Shown: positions 15,225 through 23,650, counted from the first letter of the stretch. The stretch: 64,000 bases of DNA from Streptomyces sp. G-G2 (GCF_030063135.1 NZ_JASISO010000019.1:31205-95204); one strand, 5' to 3'. Program-made: numbers and translations. The notes: generated from the sequence alone by a model not told the origin.

Positions 15225-16386
15225 ACAGACGGCCGCAGCTCATCGCACCGCGGCCGCAGGGGCACCCCCCGGTGCGCGGCAGTCAGGGCTCGACCGGATC
15301 GGGACGTCCTGCGCCGTCCTGACCGAGCGGCCGGTGTCCCTCTACGCCGCTGCCGTGCTGCGCATCGGGTACGGATTCCTCTACCTCGTCTTCCTCCTGC
15401 GCGAGTTCCCGTACCGGGACGAGATCTGGGGTCCGGGCGCACCGTGGACGCCGGACCTCGCGAGGCAGTTGTTCGACCAGACCGGCTGGCTGAGCGTCCT
15501 CACCCTGTTCGACAGCCGCGCGTACTTCGAGATCTGTTACGCGGCAGCTCTCGTCACGTCGGGACTGTTCATGGCCGGCTGGCGGACCAGAGCGGTCTCC
15601 GTACTGTTCGCCGTCGTGGTCGCCTCGTTCCACGCCAGGGCGATCTTCATGACGGACGGAGGGGACAACGTCACCCTCCTCATGGCGGTGTACCTCATGT
15701 TCACCGCATGCGGCCGCCACTGGTCCCTGGACGCGCGCAGGGCACGGCTCCGAGGGCCGGCCGGCATCCCGGCCGGCCGGCGGACGCGGCACTTCTCCCA
15801 CGTCCGCCGGACTCTGACCACGGTGCTGCACAACTGCGGCATGTTCGTCATCGCCGCACAAGTCTGCTTCCTCTACGGATCCGCCGGGCTGTACAAGGTG
15901 CAGGGCGGCTCCTGGGGCAATGGGACGGCCCTGCACTACGTCCTGAACCTCGATCTGTTCCGCCCCTGGCCGGCCGTGTCCCTCATGGCCGACGCCCACC
16001 CGGTCCCGATGGCCGTCGCCGGCTACCTGACGGTGCTGCTTCAGGTGGCATTCCCCTTCGTCCTGTTCGGCCGGCTGAAGTACCCCGTCCTGACCGTGCT
16101 GCTGGGCATGCATCTGGGGATCGCCGTACTCCTGGGACTGCCGCTGTTCTCCGGGGCGATGATCATTGCGGACGCCGTCTTCCTGCCGGACCGCTTCTAC
16201 CGGTCCCTGGGACGGTTGTGGCGGCGCGTGGCACGGCGGCCGGAGCCCACGGCGGCCCCGGGGCAGGCTGACCAGGAGCCCGTACCTGTGCCGCCGCAGC
16301 ATCCCGGTCGGCCGAACACCCTCCCGGCGGCGACCCGGTCGGCCCGCGTCACGGCCGAGGCGCCGGTCTCCCGGCCGGTGCCGTGA
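15214..16386 (+). CDS. HTTM (gamma-carboxylase-related) integral membrane protein
   Basis: The protein has 390 aa. ATG 15214 follows GGAAGG and overlaps the upstream stop. Several hydrophobic segments fit the horizontally transferred transmembrane (HTTM) domain related to vitamin-K-dependent gamma-carboxylases. Examples are SLYAAAVLRIGYGFLYLVFL, CGMFVIAAQVCFLYGSAGLYK and GMHLGIAVLLGLPLFSGAMI. The catalytic region of true carboxylases was not recognised. DUF5819-HTTM pairs recur in Streptomyces and probably form a membrane complex of unknown role. The C-terminus is Pro-rich and of low complexity. Confidence 0.82.
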   Translation: MGTEQTAAAHRTAAAGAPPGARQSGLDRIGTSCAVLTERPVSLYAAAVLRIGYGFLYLVFLLREFPYRDEIWGPGAPWTPDLARQLFDQTGWLSVLTLFDSRAYFEICYAAALVTSGLFMAGWRTRAVSVLFAVVVASFHARAIFMTDGGDNVTLLMAVYLMFTACGRHWSLDARRARLRGPAGIPAGRRTRHFSHVRRTLTTVLHNCGMFVIAAQVCFLYGSAGLYKVQGGSWGNGTALHYVLNLDLFRPWPAVSLMADAHPVPMAVAGYLTVLLQVAFPFVLFGRLKYPVLTVLLGMHLGIAVLLGLPLFSGAMIIADAVFLPDRFYRSLGRLWRRVARRPEPTAAPGQADQEPVPVPPQHPGRPNTLPAATRSARVTAEAPVSRPVP

Positions 16387-16599
16387 CAGTGCCGGCACGG
16401 CGGGGACATGGTGGGGGCGCGGTGGGGCGTCAGGGCTCGGGCTCATGGCGTTGCCCGCGTCACGCCGATGCGGGCAAGAAGGTACGTGGCCGGAGTTCGC
16501 CGGGAAGTCCCGCGCCCACGTGCGGCCCCGTGGCGGTAGTGTCCGCGGGCACGGCTAGCCTGACCTGCGCAGAGATGGGCACAATCTTGGGGGAATCCA

Positions 16600-17160
16600 G
16601 TGAGCGACGACCTGCTGCCTGAACCGGAACGGCTGCCGCTGACGCCCGATGAGCTGAGCAAGCGCAACCTGGGTCCCTTTGCGCCCTTCTACCAGGCGCC
16701 GGCCGCCGACAGCTACGCCGATCCCACCACTCCGCGCGATCTCCAGCCCGGGCCCTCCTTCTCTCAGCCGCAGTCGCCGTTCCTCCGCCCGCCGGTCAGT
16801 CCCACCGGACCCGGGCCCGGCGGCCAGCGGCTGGGCCAGCGCCTCAAGATCGCGCCGTCCATCCTCAACACGGCGGCGGACCGCGCGGACGAGATACACA
16901 CCGCGTTCACCAAGCCCGCCGCCGCGCTGGAGGCGCCGGCGAGGACGGCGAGCACCACCATGGCGGGCTGGGAGTCCGCGTACGCCATCCAGGCCGCGCA
17001 CCGGCAGTGGGAGCAGCAGGCCGGCACGGTGGCGGGCTGGCTGGCGCACATCGCCGAGAGCCTGCGGGCCGGGGCCCGGGACTACGACAAGACCGACGCC
17101 GCGATCGAGGATGCCTTTCGCGGGGTCCGCGTGCGCCGGTCGCTGATCGAGGATCTGTAA
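16600..17160 (+). CDS. EspC-like helical protein, probable type VII secretion substrate
   Basis: The protein has 186 aa. GTG 16600 follows GGGGGAA. The N-terminal 75 residues are Pro-rich. The C-terminal half is helical and ends SLRAGARDYDKTDAAIEDAF, matching the EspC/type VII secretion-target pattern. YDKTD fits the YxxxD/E secretion signal. Its stop shares one base with the next start, giving tight coupling. No ESX ATPase or membrane component lies in the window, so the secretion machine must be encoded elsewhere. Confidence 0.68.
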   Translation: MSDDLLPEPERLPLTPDELSKRNLGPFAPFYQAPAADSYADPTTPRDLQPGPSFSQPQSPFLRPPVSPTGPGPGGQRLGQRLKIAPSILNTAADRADEIHTAFTKPAAALEAPARTASTTMAGWESAYAIQAAHRQWEQQAGTVAGWLAHIAESLRAGARDYDKTDAAIEDAFRGVRVRRSLIEDL

Positions 17161-18299
17161 TGGCTTCGTTCTACCGGGAGATCCTGGACACCGACCTCGG
17201 CCCGCTGCAGAAGCTGGCCGATCAGTGGCGCACCAGCCAGACGGGCATCAGCGGCCTGGGCAAGCGGGTCCAGGGCGAGATGCTCACCCCGCTGCGCGAC
17301 AAGGGCTACTGGGAGGGCGCGGCCGCCCCGTACGCCTGGCGGATGATCGATGACATCCAGCGTCAGCTGGAGGACGCCACGAAGGTCGCGGCGGCCGTCC
17401 TCGGCGTTCTGGACGATGCCCTCGGCGAGCTGAAGTCCGCCAAGACGGACCTGCGGGCGGCGGTGACGCGGATCGGCGAACAGGGCATGCACGTGGACAG
17501 CAAGGGTGAGGTGTCGCCCTCCGTCGTGGGCGGCCAGTGCACGGTGGTCGAGAAGGGGTCCGTCGACGCGAAGGCCATCGAGGCGGCCCAGAAGGAAATC
17601 AACGACATCGTGCGGCGCGGCATCACCGCCGACCAGAACCTCGCCTTCAGCCTGATGTCCGACATCGGCCTCGGCCCGTGGTTCAACGGCAAGCCGCAGC
17701 ACTCGAACATCGACACGACGAACCAGATCAGCCAGGAGGACTACGTGCTCCTGGACCACGCCATGCGCGGCCAGCCTCTCTATCCCAGCGGACCGAAGGA
17801 CGACCCGTACGACCTCGGCCTCGCCTGGGTGACCGGCGTGGGCCCCCGCTCCCGGGATTATCACGACGGCGACGAGATGACCGAGCTCATCAAGTCCAGC
17901 GTGAGCATGGAGCAGCTGCGGGCGGACACCCTCGCCCAGTGGAACACGGACGGCCAGGGCGAGGGCAAGGTCAGCTACTCCATCTCGGACGGCGGCAAGG
18001 TGGGCGCCCTGAAGAAGCTCCTCGGCACCGACATACCGGCGATCGTCACCGGGGATTCGGACCACCTGGGCGAAGCCTTCATGGGCTCGTACTCCCTCAA
18101 GTACGACGTCAAGGGCCAGGACCCGGACGGCTCCCTCGTCGTCCAGTACACCCTCGACAACAAGACCAGCAACGAGTCCTTCCTCCATTTCGTCGGCTAC
18201 TACGACTGGCTGAAGAAGACCAACAAAGAGGACGGCACCTTCTCCACCGTGAGCCAGACGATCACCTGGACCGAGCGCATCCCTGCGGGAACGAAGTAG
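17160..18299 (+). CDS. WXG100-like N-terminal domain protein, possible type VII effector
   Basis: The protein has 379 aa. Residues 1-110 form a helical hairpin with a W-x-G turn (DKGYWEGAAAPYAWR), as in WXG100/LXG-type proteins. The remaining 250 residues contain no recognised catalytic motif; they include DPYDLGLAWVTGVGPRSRDY and a beta-rich end. Position directly after an EspC-like protein and before a lipoprotein resembles effector-partner-immunity layouts, but toxicity is only an inference. Confidence 0.65.
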   Translation: MASFYREILDTDLGPLQKLADQWRTSQTGISGLGKRVQGEMLTPLRDKGYWEGAAAPYAWRMIDDIQRQLEDATKVAAAVLGVLDDALGELKSAKTDLRAAVTRIGEQGMHVDSKGEVSPSVVGGQCTVVEKGSVDAKAIEAAQKEINDIVRRGITADQNLAFSLMSDIGLGPWFNGKPQHSNIDTTNQISQEDYVLLDHAMRGQPLYPSGPKDDPYDLGLAWVTGVGPRSRDYHDGDEMTELIKSSVSMEQLRADTLAQWNTDGQGEGKVSYSISDGGKVGALKKLLGTDIPAIVTGDSDHLGEAFMGSYSLKYDVKGQDPDGSLVVQYTLDNKTSNESFLHFVGYYDWLKKTNKEDGTFSTVSQTITWTERIPAGTK

Positions 18300-18304
18300 C
18301 CGCC

Positions 18305-18793
18305 ATGAACCAGCGCATACGCATCACGGCGGCCGGGGCGGCCCTGGCAGCCCTCTCCTGGTCCCTCACCGCCTGCGGCCTGGGCAGCGGAACCCTCGAC
18401 CGCTGCGTCCCCGCGCCCGCCACCACTGCGAGTACCGCCGACCTGGAAGGCAGCTACGCGGGCTCACTCGCCGCCGAGGGCACCCGATTGACGCTGACCA
18501 CCCGCCCCGGGGAGAGCGGTGGCACGCTGACCGTCGGGAACTGGCCTACCGGCGACTCCTTCCGCAAGGAGCTGGGCGCCTCCTTCAGTACCACCGGGAC
18601 CTGGGAACTCGACCAGCCCTCCGCAGGCTCCCAGCACGCCCTGCTCCGCCTGCACTTCGATCCGCCGAAGCCCGATCTGCCCGCTCCTGACACGATCGAC
18701 CTGCTGTCGATCGGCATCGACGCGAAGCGGACCTTCGTCTACGCCGACGACGACCCCGACACCTGCCCGGACTTCCGCCTCCAACTGCACTGA
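18305..18793 (+). CDS. Putative lipoprotein
   Basis: The protein has 162 aa. A signal sequence ends in the lipobox LTAC at about residues 22-25, so lipid anchoring at Cys is expected. The mature part (LEGSYAGSLAAEGTRLTLTT, then DTIDLLSIGIDAKRTFVYAD) is predicted beta-rich and matches no family I recognise. The gene starts five bases after the WXG100-like gene and is the last of this three-gene operon. Confidence 0.75.
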   Translation: MNQRIRITAAGAALAALSWSLTACGLGSGTLDRCVPAPATTASTADLEGSYAGSLAAEGTRLTLTTRPGESGGTLTVGNWPTGDSFRKELGASFSTTGTWELDQPSAGSQHALLRLHFDPPKPDLPAPDTIDLLSIGIDAKRTFVYADDDPDTCPDFRLQLH

Positions 18794-18905
18794 GGCGGGG
18801 CCCGCCGGGGGAAGGGTCATCCGGCACGTGCCGCATCAGAGCATCCCTGCGGAACCTCCTGGGCCACCCTTGATCGGCCGGACAAGTCCTGGGCAACACA
18901 ACAGC

Positions 18906-18975
18906 CCCAGGTCGCTGACCTGGGGCTTCGTCGTGGAACGGATGACGGGAATCGAACCCGCGCTATAAGCGTGGG
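18906..18975 (-). other. att-like remnant A: 3' half of tRNA-Gly with terminator
   Basis: A terminator stem (GCCCCAGGTC/GACCTGGGGC, 18906-18928) is followed by a 32-base match at 18939-18970 to the T-arm and anticodon arm of the tRNA-Gly at 37850-37920. The 5' half of the tRNA is absent. This is the pattern left by site-specific integration into a tRNA 3' end, giving a displaced att site. It bounds island A on the left. Confidence 0.75.
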
Positions 18976-19083
18976 GAGCACCCGGCACGTGGGCTTCGTT
19001 GGGGTCGCGACCCGCGAAATGTGTCTTGCGAAGGTGATTCCGAGGGTTCCGGACCGTCCTCTGCCGACCGCTGTTCACCGCCC

Positions 19084-19111
19084 TGACTGGCACGTACCTG
19101 ACTGGCACGTA
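19084..19111 (+). repeat. Tandem 13-mer repeats next to att remnant A
   Basis: TGACTGGCACGTA occurs at 19084-19096 and 19099-19111. One copy recurs at 29278-29290 beside the other remnant. They may be integrase arm-type sites; this is inferred. Confidence 0.5.
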
Positions 19112-19127
19112 GGGGGGTAGGCGCCGC

Positions 19128-19931
19128 TCAGAGTGCTTGGCCGGCTTGACCTGCCTGGCGGCCGAGGAACCTTTCGACCACCGTCGCCAGGGCCTCCGGA
19201 CGTTCGTCCGGGGCGAAGTGACCGGCGTCGTCGAAGACCTGGAGCTCGGCGTTCGGATACCACTGCAGCCAGGTGGACCGCATGGTGTCGGGGCCCATCG
19301 CCGGGTCGTTGGCACCGGCCACGACAAGCACTGGCGTCGTGTTGCCCTTGACCAGCTCGTGGATGTCGGGGCCGCGCGTCCAGGATTCGAGGTACGAGCG
19401 CAGGGCCGCCCGCGAAGAGCGTTCCGAGCCGCTCACTCTGGCGTCCAGCCACGCATCGTCGTGCCGACCGCCGGTGGTGACGTCGAAGATCGTCCTGCGG
19501 TTGCCGGACTTCTCCACCGCCCCGGCGAACAGCTCCCACATCTCCCCTTCGAGCGGGAACCCGGATGCGGGTACCGGCGAGATGCCGATGATCGAGCGGA
19601 TCCGCGAGGGGGCGTCCAGCAACATCCGCTGGGCCGCCTTGCCGCCCATGGAGTGACCGATGACCGAGAAGGTGTCCCAGCCGAGGTCGTCGGCCACGGC
19701 GAGGGCGTCCGCCGCGACCTCCTCCATCGTGTAAGTGCCGGGGGTGTCCATAGCCTCGCCGTACCCACGGCAGTCCACGAACGCGTAACTGAACGCGCCC
19801 CCGTCCAGGTGCTGCCGCAGATGACCGTAACTCGACCTGTCACCGAGCCAGTGGTGAAGTGCGAGGACCCGTTCGGGCCCGCTGCCTTGTACCTCGTACG
19901 GAATTACCTGTCCTGCTACTTGGTCTGTCAC
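19128..19931 (-). CDS. Alpha/beta hydrolase
   Basis: The protein has 267 aa. The GTG start at 19931 has only a weak ribosome site. The nucleophile elbow is VIGHSMGGKAA near residue 95. The acid is probably in VVAGANDPAMG and the catalytic His in FDDAGHFAPDERPE. The oxyanion region HHWLGDRSSYG and cap-domain length fit the esterase/epoxide-hydrolase group. The substrate is unknown. It is the first gene inside island A and reads toward the att remnant. Confidence 0.85.
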   Translation of the reverse strand: MTDQVAGQVIPYEVQGSGPERVLALHHWLGDRSSYGHLRQHLDGGAFSYAFVDCRGYGEAMDTPGTYTMEEVAADALAVADDLGWDTFSVIGHSMGGKAAQRMLLDAPSRIRSIIGISPVPASGFPLEGEMWELFAGAVEKSGNRRTIFDVTTGGRHDDAWLDARVSGSERSSRAALRSYLESWTRGPDIHELVKGNTTPVLVVAGANDPAMGPDTMRSTWLQWYPNAELQVFDDAGHFAPDERPEALATVVERFLGRQAGQAGQAL

Positions 19932-20467
19932 AACGTTGGGCTCTTCCCTCCGGGCCGGGCCCGGAATCCCGTCGACTTGAGACTTCGCCCCAACGGCGTA
20001 CGGGGAGACCAGGCCAGATCAGTTCGTCCAGCTCCACGTCGTACGGATCAGGAAGGTCGCAGCAGGCAACAACCTCGATGCCCGACGTGGCGCAGGTGGG
20101 CTGGTTCGCCTACGAGGCTTCCGACCCGAGCGCCCGGATGAACGCAGGTGAACGCCCAAGAATGTCGGGCTGACCGACGACACGACGGATTCGGGCGGGT
20201 CGGCGGCACTGCGGCTTCCTGACGTTACGTCACTCACATAGACCATTTTTTCTTATTTGTGACTCATTGCTGTGAAATATGCGTGACTGCCCTCGCATGA
20301 CGGCGTATCACTACGTCGGGCAGGGAGCCGCTCTCGAAGTCCCCGCTCAGAGGGAGTCTGCGCATCGGCGCAGGTAGGGGCTTGCGGCCCCGCGTAGTCA
20401 TCGTCGCGGGCGCTCGGGAACCTCCTCCGGGAGGACTGAGGCCCGAAGCAACGAGAAAGGTCCTGCT
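19932..20467. other. Unassigned region
   Basis: No intact gene was seen in this stretch. A short + strand frame, about 20079-20173 (PDVAQVGWFAYEASDPSARM), looks codon-biased and may be a gene fragment. The last 200 bases are AT-richer and probably contain the promoter of the DUF3494/collagen gene. Confidence 0.4.
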
Positions 20468-21844
20468 GTGGCATTGGCTGGCATCCGGTCGGGTCCACCC
20501 GACAAAAGACCTCGACGCAATCTGTTCAAACGGGGAGCCCTTGTCCTGCTCCCCGCAGCGATCCTGGCGGCGACAAACCTCGTCCCGAACCTCGCTTACG
20601 CACTGGAAGCCCCCGTGGGACTGGGGACCGCCACCAATTACGCGGTCCTGGCCGGTTCGACGGTCACCAACACGGGCCCCACCATCATCAACGGAGATCT
20701 GGGGCTCCATCCGGGCGCATCGGTAACCGGCTTCCCGCCCGGCATCGTCAACGGAACGCAGCACGTCACCGACGCCGCCGCCGCTCAGGCGAAGTCCGAC
20801 CTCGTCGTCGCCTACAACGACGCGGCAAGCCGGGGACCCGGCACCGCCACTTCGGCCGATATCGGCGGGCAAACGCTGGCGCCCGGCGTGTACACGGCCT
20901 CGTCGACTCTGAACATCACCGGAACAGTCACTCTCGACGGCCAGAACAACCCCAATGCCGTCTTCATCTTCCAGATCCCCTCGACCCTGATCACGGCTCC
21001 GGCGAGTGTCGTGGCTTTCATCAACGGGGCAAATGCCTGCAACGTGTTCTGGCAGGTGGGCAGCTCCGCCACCATCGACACGACCTCCCAGTTCAAGGGC
21101 AACATCCTGGCCCTGACGTCCATCACGCTGAACACCGGCGCCGTGATCGAAGGCCGCGCCCTGGCGCGCAATGGCGCGGTCACGCTGGACACCAACACCA
21201 TCACGAGGGCGGCCTGCGCCGTTGGCCCGCCCGGGCCCCCCGGACCGACGGGCTCGCCTGGCCCGACCGGCCCGACCGGCCCGACCGGCTCGCCTGGCCC
21301 GACGGGTGCCCCTGGCCCGACCGGCGCTCCCGGCGCTGACGGCAGCCCCGGTGCCCCTGGCCCGACCGGCTCCCCCGGCCCTGCGGGCTCCCCCGGCCCT
21401 GCCGGTGCTCCCGGCCCTGCCGGTTCCCCCGGACCCGTCGGCTCCCCTGGCCCGACCGGCGCTCCCGGACCTGCCGGTGCTCCCGGCCCCGTCGGTTCCC
21501 CCGGACCTGTCGGCGCTCCCGGACCTGTCGGCGCTCCCGGCCCCGTCGGTTCCCCCGGACCCGTCGGCTCCCCCGGACCCGCTGGACCCGCCGGACCCGC
21601 TGGACCTGCCGGACCTGCCGGACCTGCCGGACCCAAGGGGCCTCGCGGCGACAAGGGTGAAAAGGGCGACTCGGGCGATCACGGTCACGGTCACGACCAC
21701 GGTCACGACGACGAGGGAGACGAGGGCGACGAGGGCGACGAGGGCGAGCATGACCACGACCATGACCACGGCAAGCCCGGTCACGGTCACGATCACGGCA
21801 AGCCCGACCACGGCGACGACGGCTCCGACCAGGGCGAACTCTAG
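20468..21844 (+). CDS. Secreted DUF3494 protein fused to a collagen-like triple-repeat stalk
   Basis: The protein has 458 aa. GTG 20468 follows GAAAGG. A signal peptide ends near LAYA. Residues about 48-250 are DUF3494 (PVGLGTATNYAVLAGSTVTN, then IINGDLGLHPGASVTGFPPG, then SQFKGNILALTSITLN). From about 252 to 405 there are roughly 50 uninterrupted Gly-X-Y triplets such as GPTGSPGPAGAPG, ending KGPRGDKGEKGDSG. A His/Asp/Glu/Gly tail follows. The protein could trimerise through the collagen part and display the DUF3494 head. The paralogue at 13114 has a Gly/Thr stalk instead. Confidence 0.9.
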   Translation: MALAGIRSGPPDKRPRRNLFKRGALVLLPAAILAATNLVPNLAYALEAPVGLGTATNYAVLAGSTVTNTGPTIINGDLGLHPGASVTGFPPGIVNGTQHVTDAAAAQAKSDLVVAYNDAASRGPGTATSADIGGQTLAPGVYTASSTLNITGTVTLDGQNNPNAVFIFQIPSTLITAPASVVAFINGANACNVFWQVGSSATIDTTSQFKGNILALTSITLNTGAVIEGRALARNGAVTLDTNTITRAACAVGPPGPPGPTGSPGPTGPTGPTGSPGPTGAPGPTGAPGADGSPGAPGPTGSPGPAGSPGPAGAPGPAGSPGPVGSPGPTGAPGPAGAPGPVGSPGPVGAPGPVGAPGPVGSPGPVGSPGPAGPAGPAGPAGPAGPAGPKGPRGDKGEKGDSGDHGHGHDHGHDDEGDEGDEGDEGEHDHDHDHGKPGHGHDHGKPDHGDDGSDQGEL

Positions 21845-22042
21845 GGGCCCGACTTCCTGCCAGGCGGCTTCGACGATGCTCTGGGCCACGTCGGTCCCGG
21901 GCACACCGACAAGAACGTCAACTTCACCCCCGTAGGCGCCGCCACCGGCCTGCAGTCGAAGAAAACGACGCCGGCCCTCGCCGCGACCGACTCGAGCAGC
22001 GAGGTCAGCATCATGGCCGCCACTGCAGCCGCGCTGGCATGA
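21845..22042 (+). pseudogene. Coding-like remnant in frame after the DUF3494/collagen stop
   Basis: Directly after the TAG the same frame stays open for 65 codons with strong GC3 bias (PDFLPGGFDDALGHVGPGHT, then NVNFTPVGAATGLQSKKTT), ending TGA. It has no start of its own. It is either a former C-terminal extension cut off by a premature stop or a fragment of another gene. I do not recognise the family. Confidence 0.4.
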
Positions 22043-22215
22043 GTCGCGAACTCGGCCTTCTTCGCCATGAGGCGGATCCGGCACGCACGGTGCGGCAACC
22101 CGACAGGACTAGCCCTTCGCAGACAAGGGCTGACGCTCGATCAGCCCCATAGGCAGTCCGGTCCGCCGCTCGGCAGCTGACCCCCTGGACACATCGTCCG
22201 GGGGCTCAGTGGCGC

Positions 22216-23118
22216 TCACGGGCTCGGCAGGGACAGCGTGCGAGCATCTGGCCACGATTCTGGGTCGGCGTACACCCTGATGGCTTCCTTGATGAAATGC
22301 CGGGTACCGTCCGGGCTCAGCGCCTGGGCCCGCAAGCGCGCATACATGTCGCTGTAGCGTCCCACGGCGGATCGTTTCTCCAGATAGAGGTCGCTGGTGA
22401 ACCTCTCCAGATACACCACGCTCACGTCGGTGGTGTCGGCGAACTCGAGCAGCGAGAACTGCCCCGAGATGCCCGGATGCGCACCCGCATCGTGAGGGAG
22501 AACCTGCACGGTGATGTGCGGCTGGGCGCTGAGGTGGCTCAGATGGTCCAGCTGCTCGCGCATGACCCCGCGGCTGCCCACCACGCGCCACAGCGCCGAT
22601 TCGTCCAGCACGGCCCACATGCGCAGCGGGTTCCCCGGGGCGCGCAGCCGGTCCTGGCGCCGCATCCGCACCTGGAGGCGGGTGGCGGCCTGCTCGGCAG
22701 TGGCGTGAGGGATCGTTCCTGCGATGATCGCCTGCGCATAGGCGGGGGTCTGCAGCAGGTCGGGGACCACCAGGGGCTCGTAGAACCGGATCGCGGCCGC
22801 TTCGGCCTCCAGGCCGATGTAGGCGCCGCGCGGGATGTCGCCGTAGGCGTTCCACCAGCCCGGCTGACCCGATTCCCTGGCCATCTGCATCAGATCGTCA
22901 ACGCGTCGCTGATCCCGGACTCCGTACAGCTCGCAGAGATCTCGTACGTCGCGCGGCTTGATGAGGCGGCGGCCGTTCTCCAGCAGACTGATCTTGGGCT
23001 GGGAGATCAGCAGGCGTGCCGCCACTTGCTGCGTCGTCATACCGCTGACCTCCCGGAGCCGACGCAGCTCCGCCCCCAGTCGGCGCCTGCTGATGGCGGG
23101 ATTGACGGTGACACCCAC
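22216..23118 (-). CDS. XRE-family regulator with DUF5753 domain (second of two)
   Basis: The protein has 300 aa. GTG 23118 follows GGAGG by ten bases, the same arrangement as its paralogue at 11736-12707. The helix-turn-helix is LGAELRRLREVSGMTTQQVA, then QPKISLLENGRRLI. The DUF5753 part is WWNAYGDIPRGAYIGLEAEA, then DLLQTPAYAQAIIAG, then PHITVQVLPHDAGAHPGISG. It lacks the C-terminal extension of the first paralogue. No DUF397 partner is adjacent. It stands between the DUF3494/collagen gene and the second copy of the duplicated segment. Confidence 0.9.
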   Translation of the reverse strand: MGVTVNPAISRRRLGAELRRLREVSGMTTQQVAARLLISQPKISLLENGRRLIKPRDVRDLCELYGVRDQRRVDDLMQMARESGQPGWWNAYGDIPRGAYIGLEAEAAAIRFYEPLVVPDLLQTPAYAQAIIAGTIPHATAEQAATRLQVRMRRQDRLRAPGNPLRMWAVLDESALWRVVGSRGVMREQLDHLSHLSAQPHITVQVLPHDAGAHPGISGQFSLLEFADTTDVSVVYLERFTSDLYLEKRSAVGRYSDMYARLRAQALSPDGTRHFIKEAIRVYADPESWPDARTLSLPSP

Positions 23119-23371
23119 GGGGCGCGTACCTCCACTTCAAGAACCTTGCGCTGGCGAGCAGATTGCCACGGCCCGAGCAGCTGGATCCGCCTTGGCCCCG
23201 TGTCGTGCAGGGTGATCTCGGAGCGGGGCGACGGCAGCTGCCGCCCTGGGCTGTCCGCCGCGGGAGGTCGGCACGTCCATCCGGTGTCGCCGGCCCGAGG
23301 CAGCGTAGGGCGTGGATCGGTCATTGCAACCAGAAACGCGGAAGGCCCGGCCGGTTTCCCGGTCGGGGTCT
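23119..23371. other. Intergenic spacer
   Basis: No gene was recognised between the XRE regulator and the PRC-barrel remnant. Confidence 0.4.
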
Positions 23372-23476
23372 TCAAGTGCCCAGTGAGGCAATGGCGGAGG
23401 ATATGAGAGTCGAATGTGTGAGGGATTTCCTGGACGTATGACCGCTGTCCTGCGCGTACATCCACACTCCGCTCAC
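23372..23476 (-). pseudogene. Truncated PRC-barrel gene (segment copy 2)
   Basis: The first 12 codons (VSGVWMYAQDSGHTSRKSL region) match the intact PRC-barrel gene at 4179-4541. The frame then runs into unrelated sequence and stops after 34 codons. The whole barrel is missing. The upstream flank still resembles that of copy 1. Confidence 0.7.
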
Positions 23477-23599
23477 AGCTCCTCGTCCTCGTCGTCGGCG
23501 ACCGGGCATGGTGCCTCGGTGCACCACCCGTTCGCGTCTGCCCAGCCACATGCCCCGGTGCCCGCTGCGCAACCGAGTCCGCGGAGGATTCCGGGCGTG

Positions 23600-23650
23600 C
23601 GCGCCAGGGACCTCGCAGAAGCCTCGGCGCCCGAGTACCACTCCGTCCGG
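23600..23650 (+). pseudogene. 3' scar of a deleted PP2C phosphatase gene (segment copy 2)
   Basis: TCGGCGCCCGAGTA and CTCCGTCCGG here match the last codons and downstream flank of the PP2C gene in copy 1 (about 6297-6340). The stop codon position has changed from TAA to TAC. The rest of the phosphatase gene is gone, so copy 2 suffered an internal deletion of about 1.5 kb. Confidence 0.6.

Noticed and set aside
18939..18970. tRNA gene at the att remnants (also 29127-29170)
   Set aside because: Only the T-arm and part of the anticodon arm are present; no 5' half or acceptor pairing, so not functional tRNAs.
21223..21660. Possible repeat array such as CRISPR
   Set aside because: The repetition is in-frame Gly-X-Y coding sequence with no spacer structure.
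20264..22084. Long reverse-strand frame (606 aa) opposite the DUF3494/collagen gene
   Set aside because: It is the complement of Gly-X-Y repeats and has Val/Gly/Ser-biased low-complexity composition; the forward frame has signal peptide and domain.
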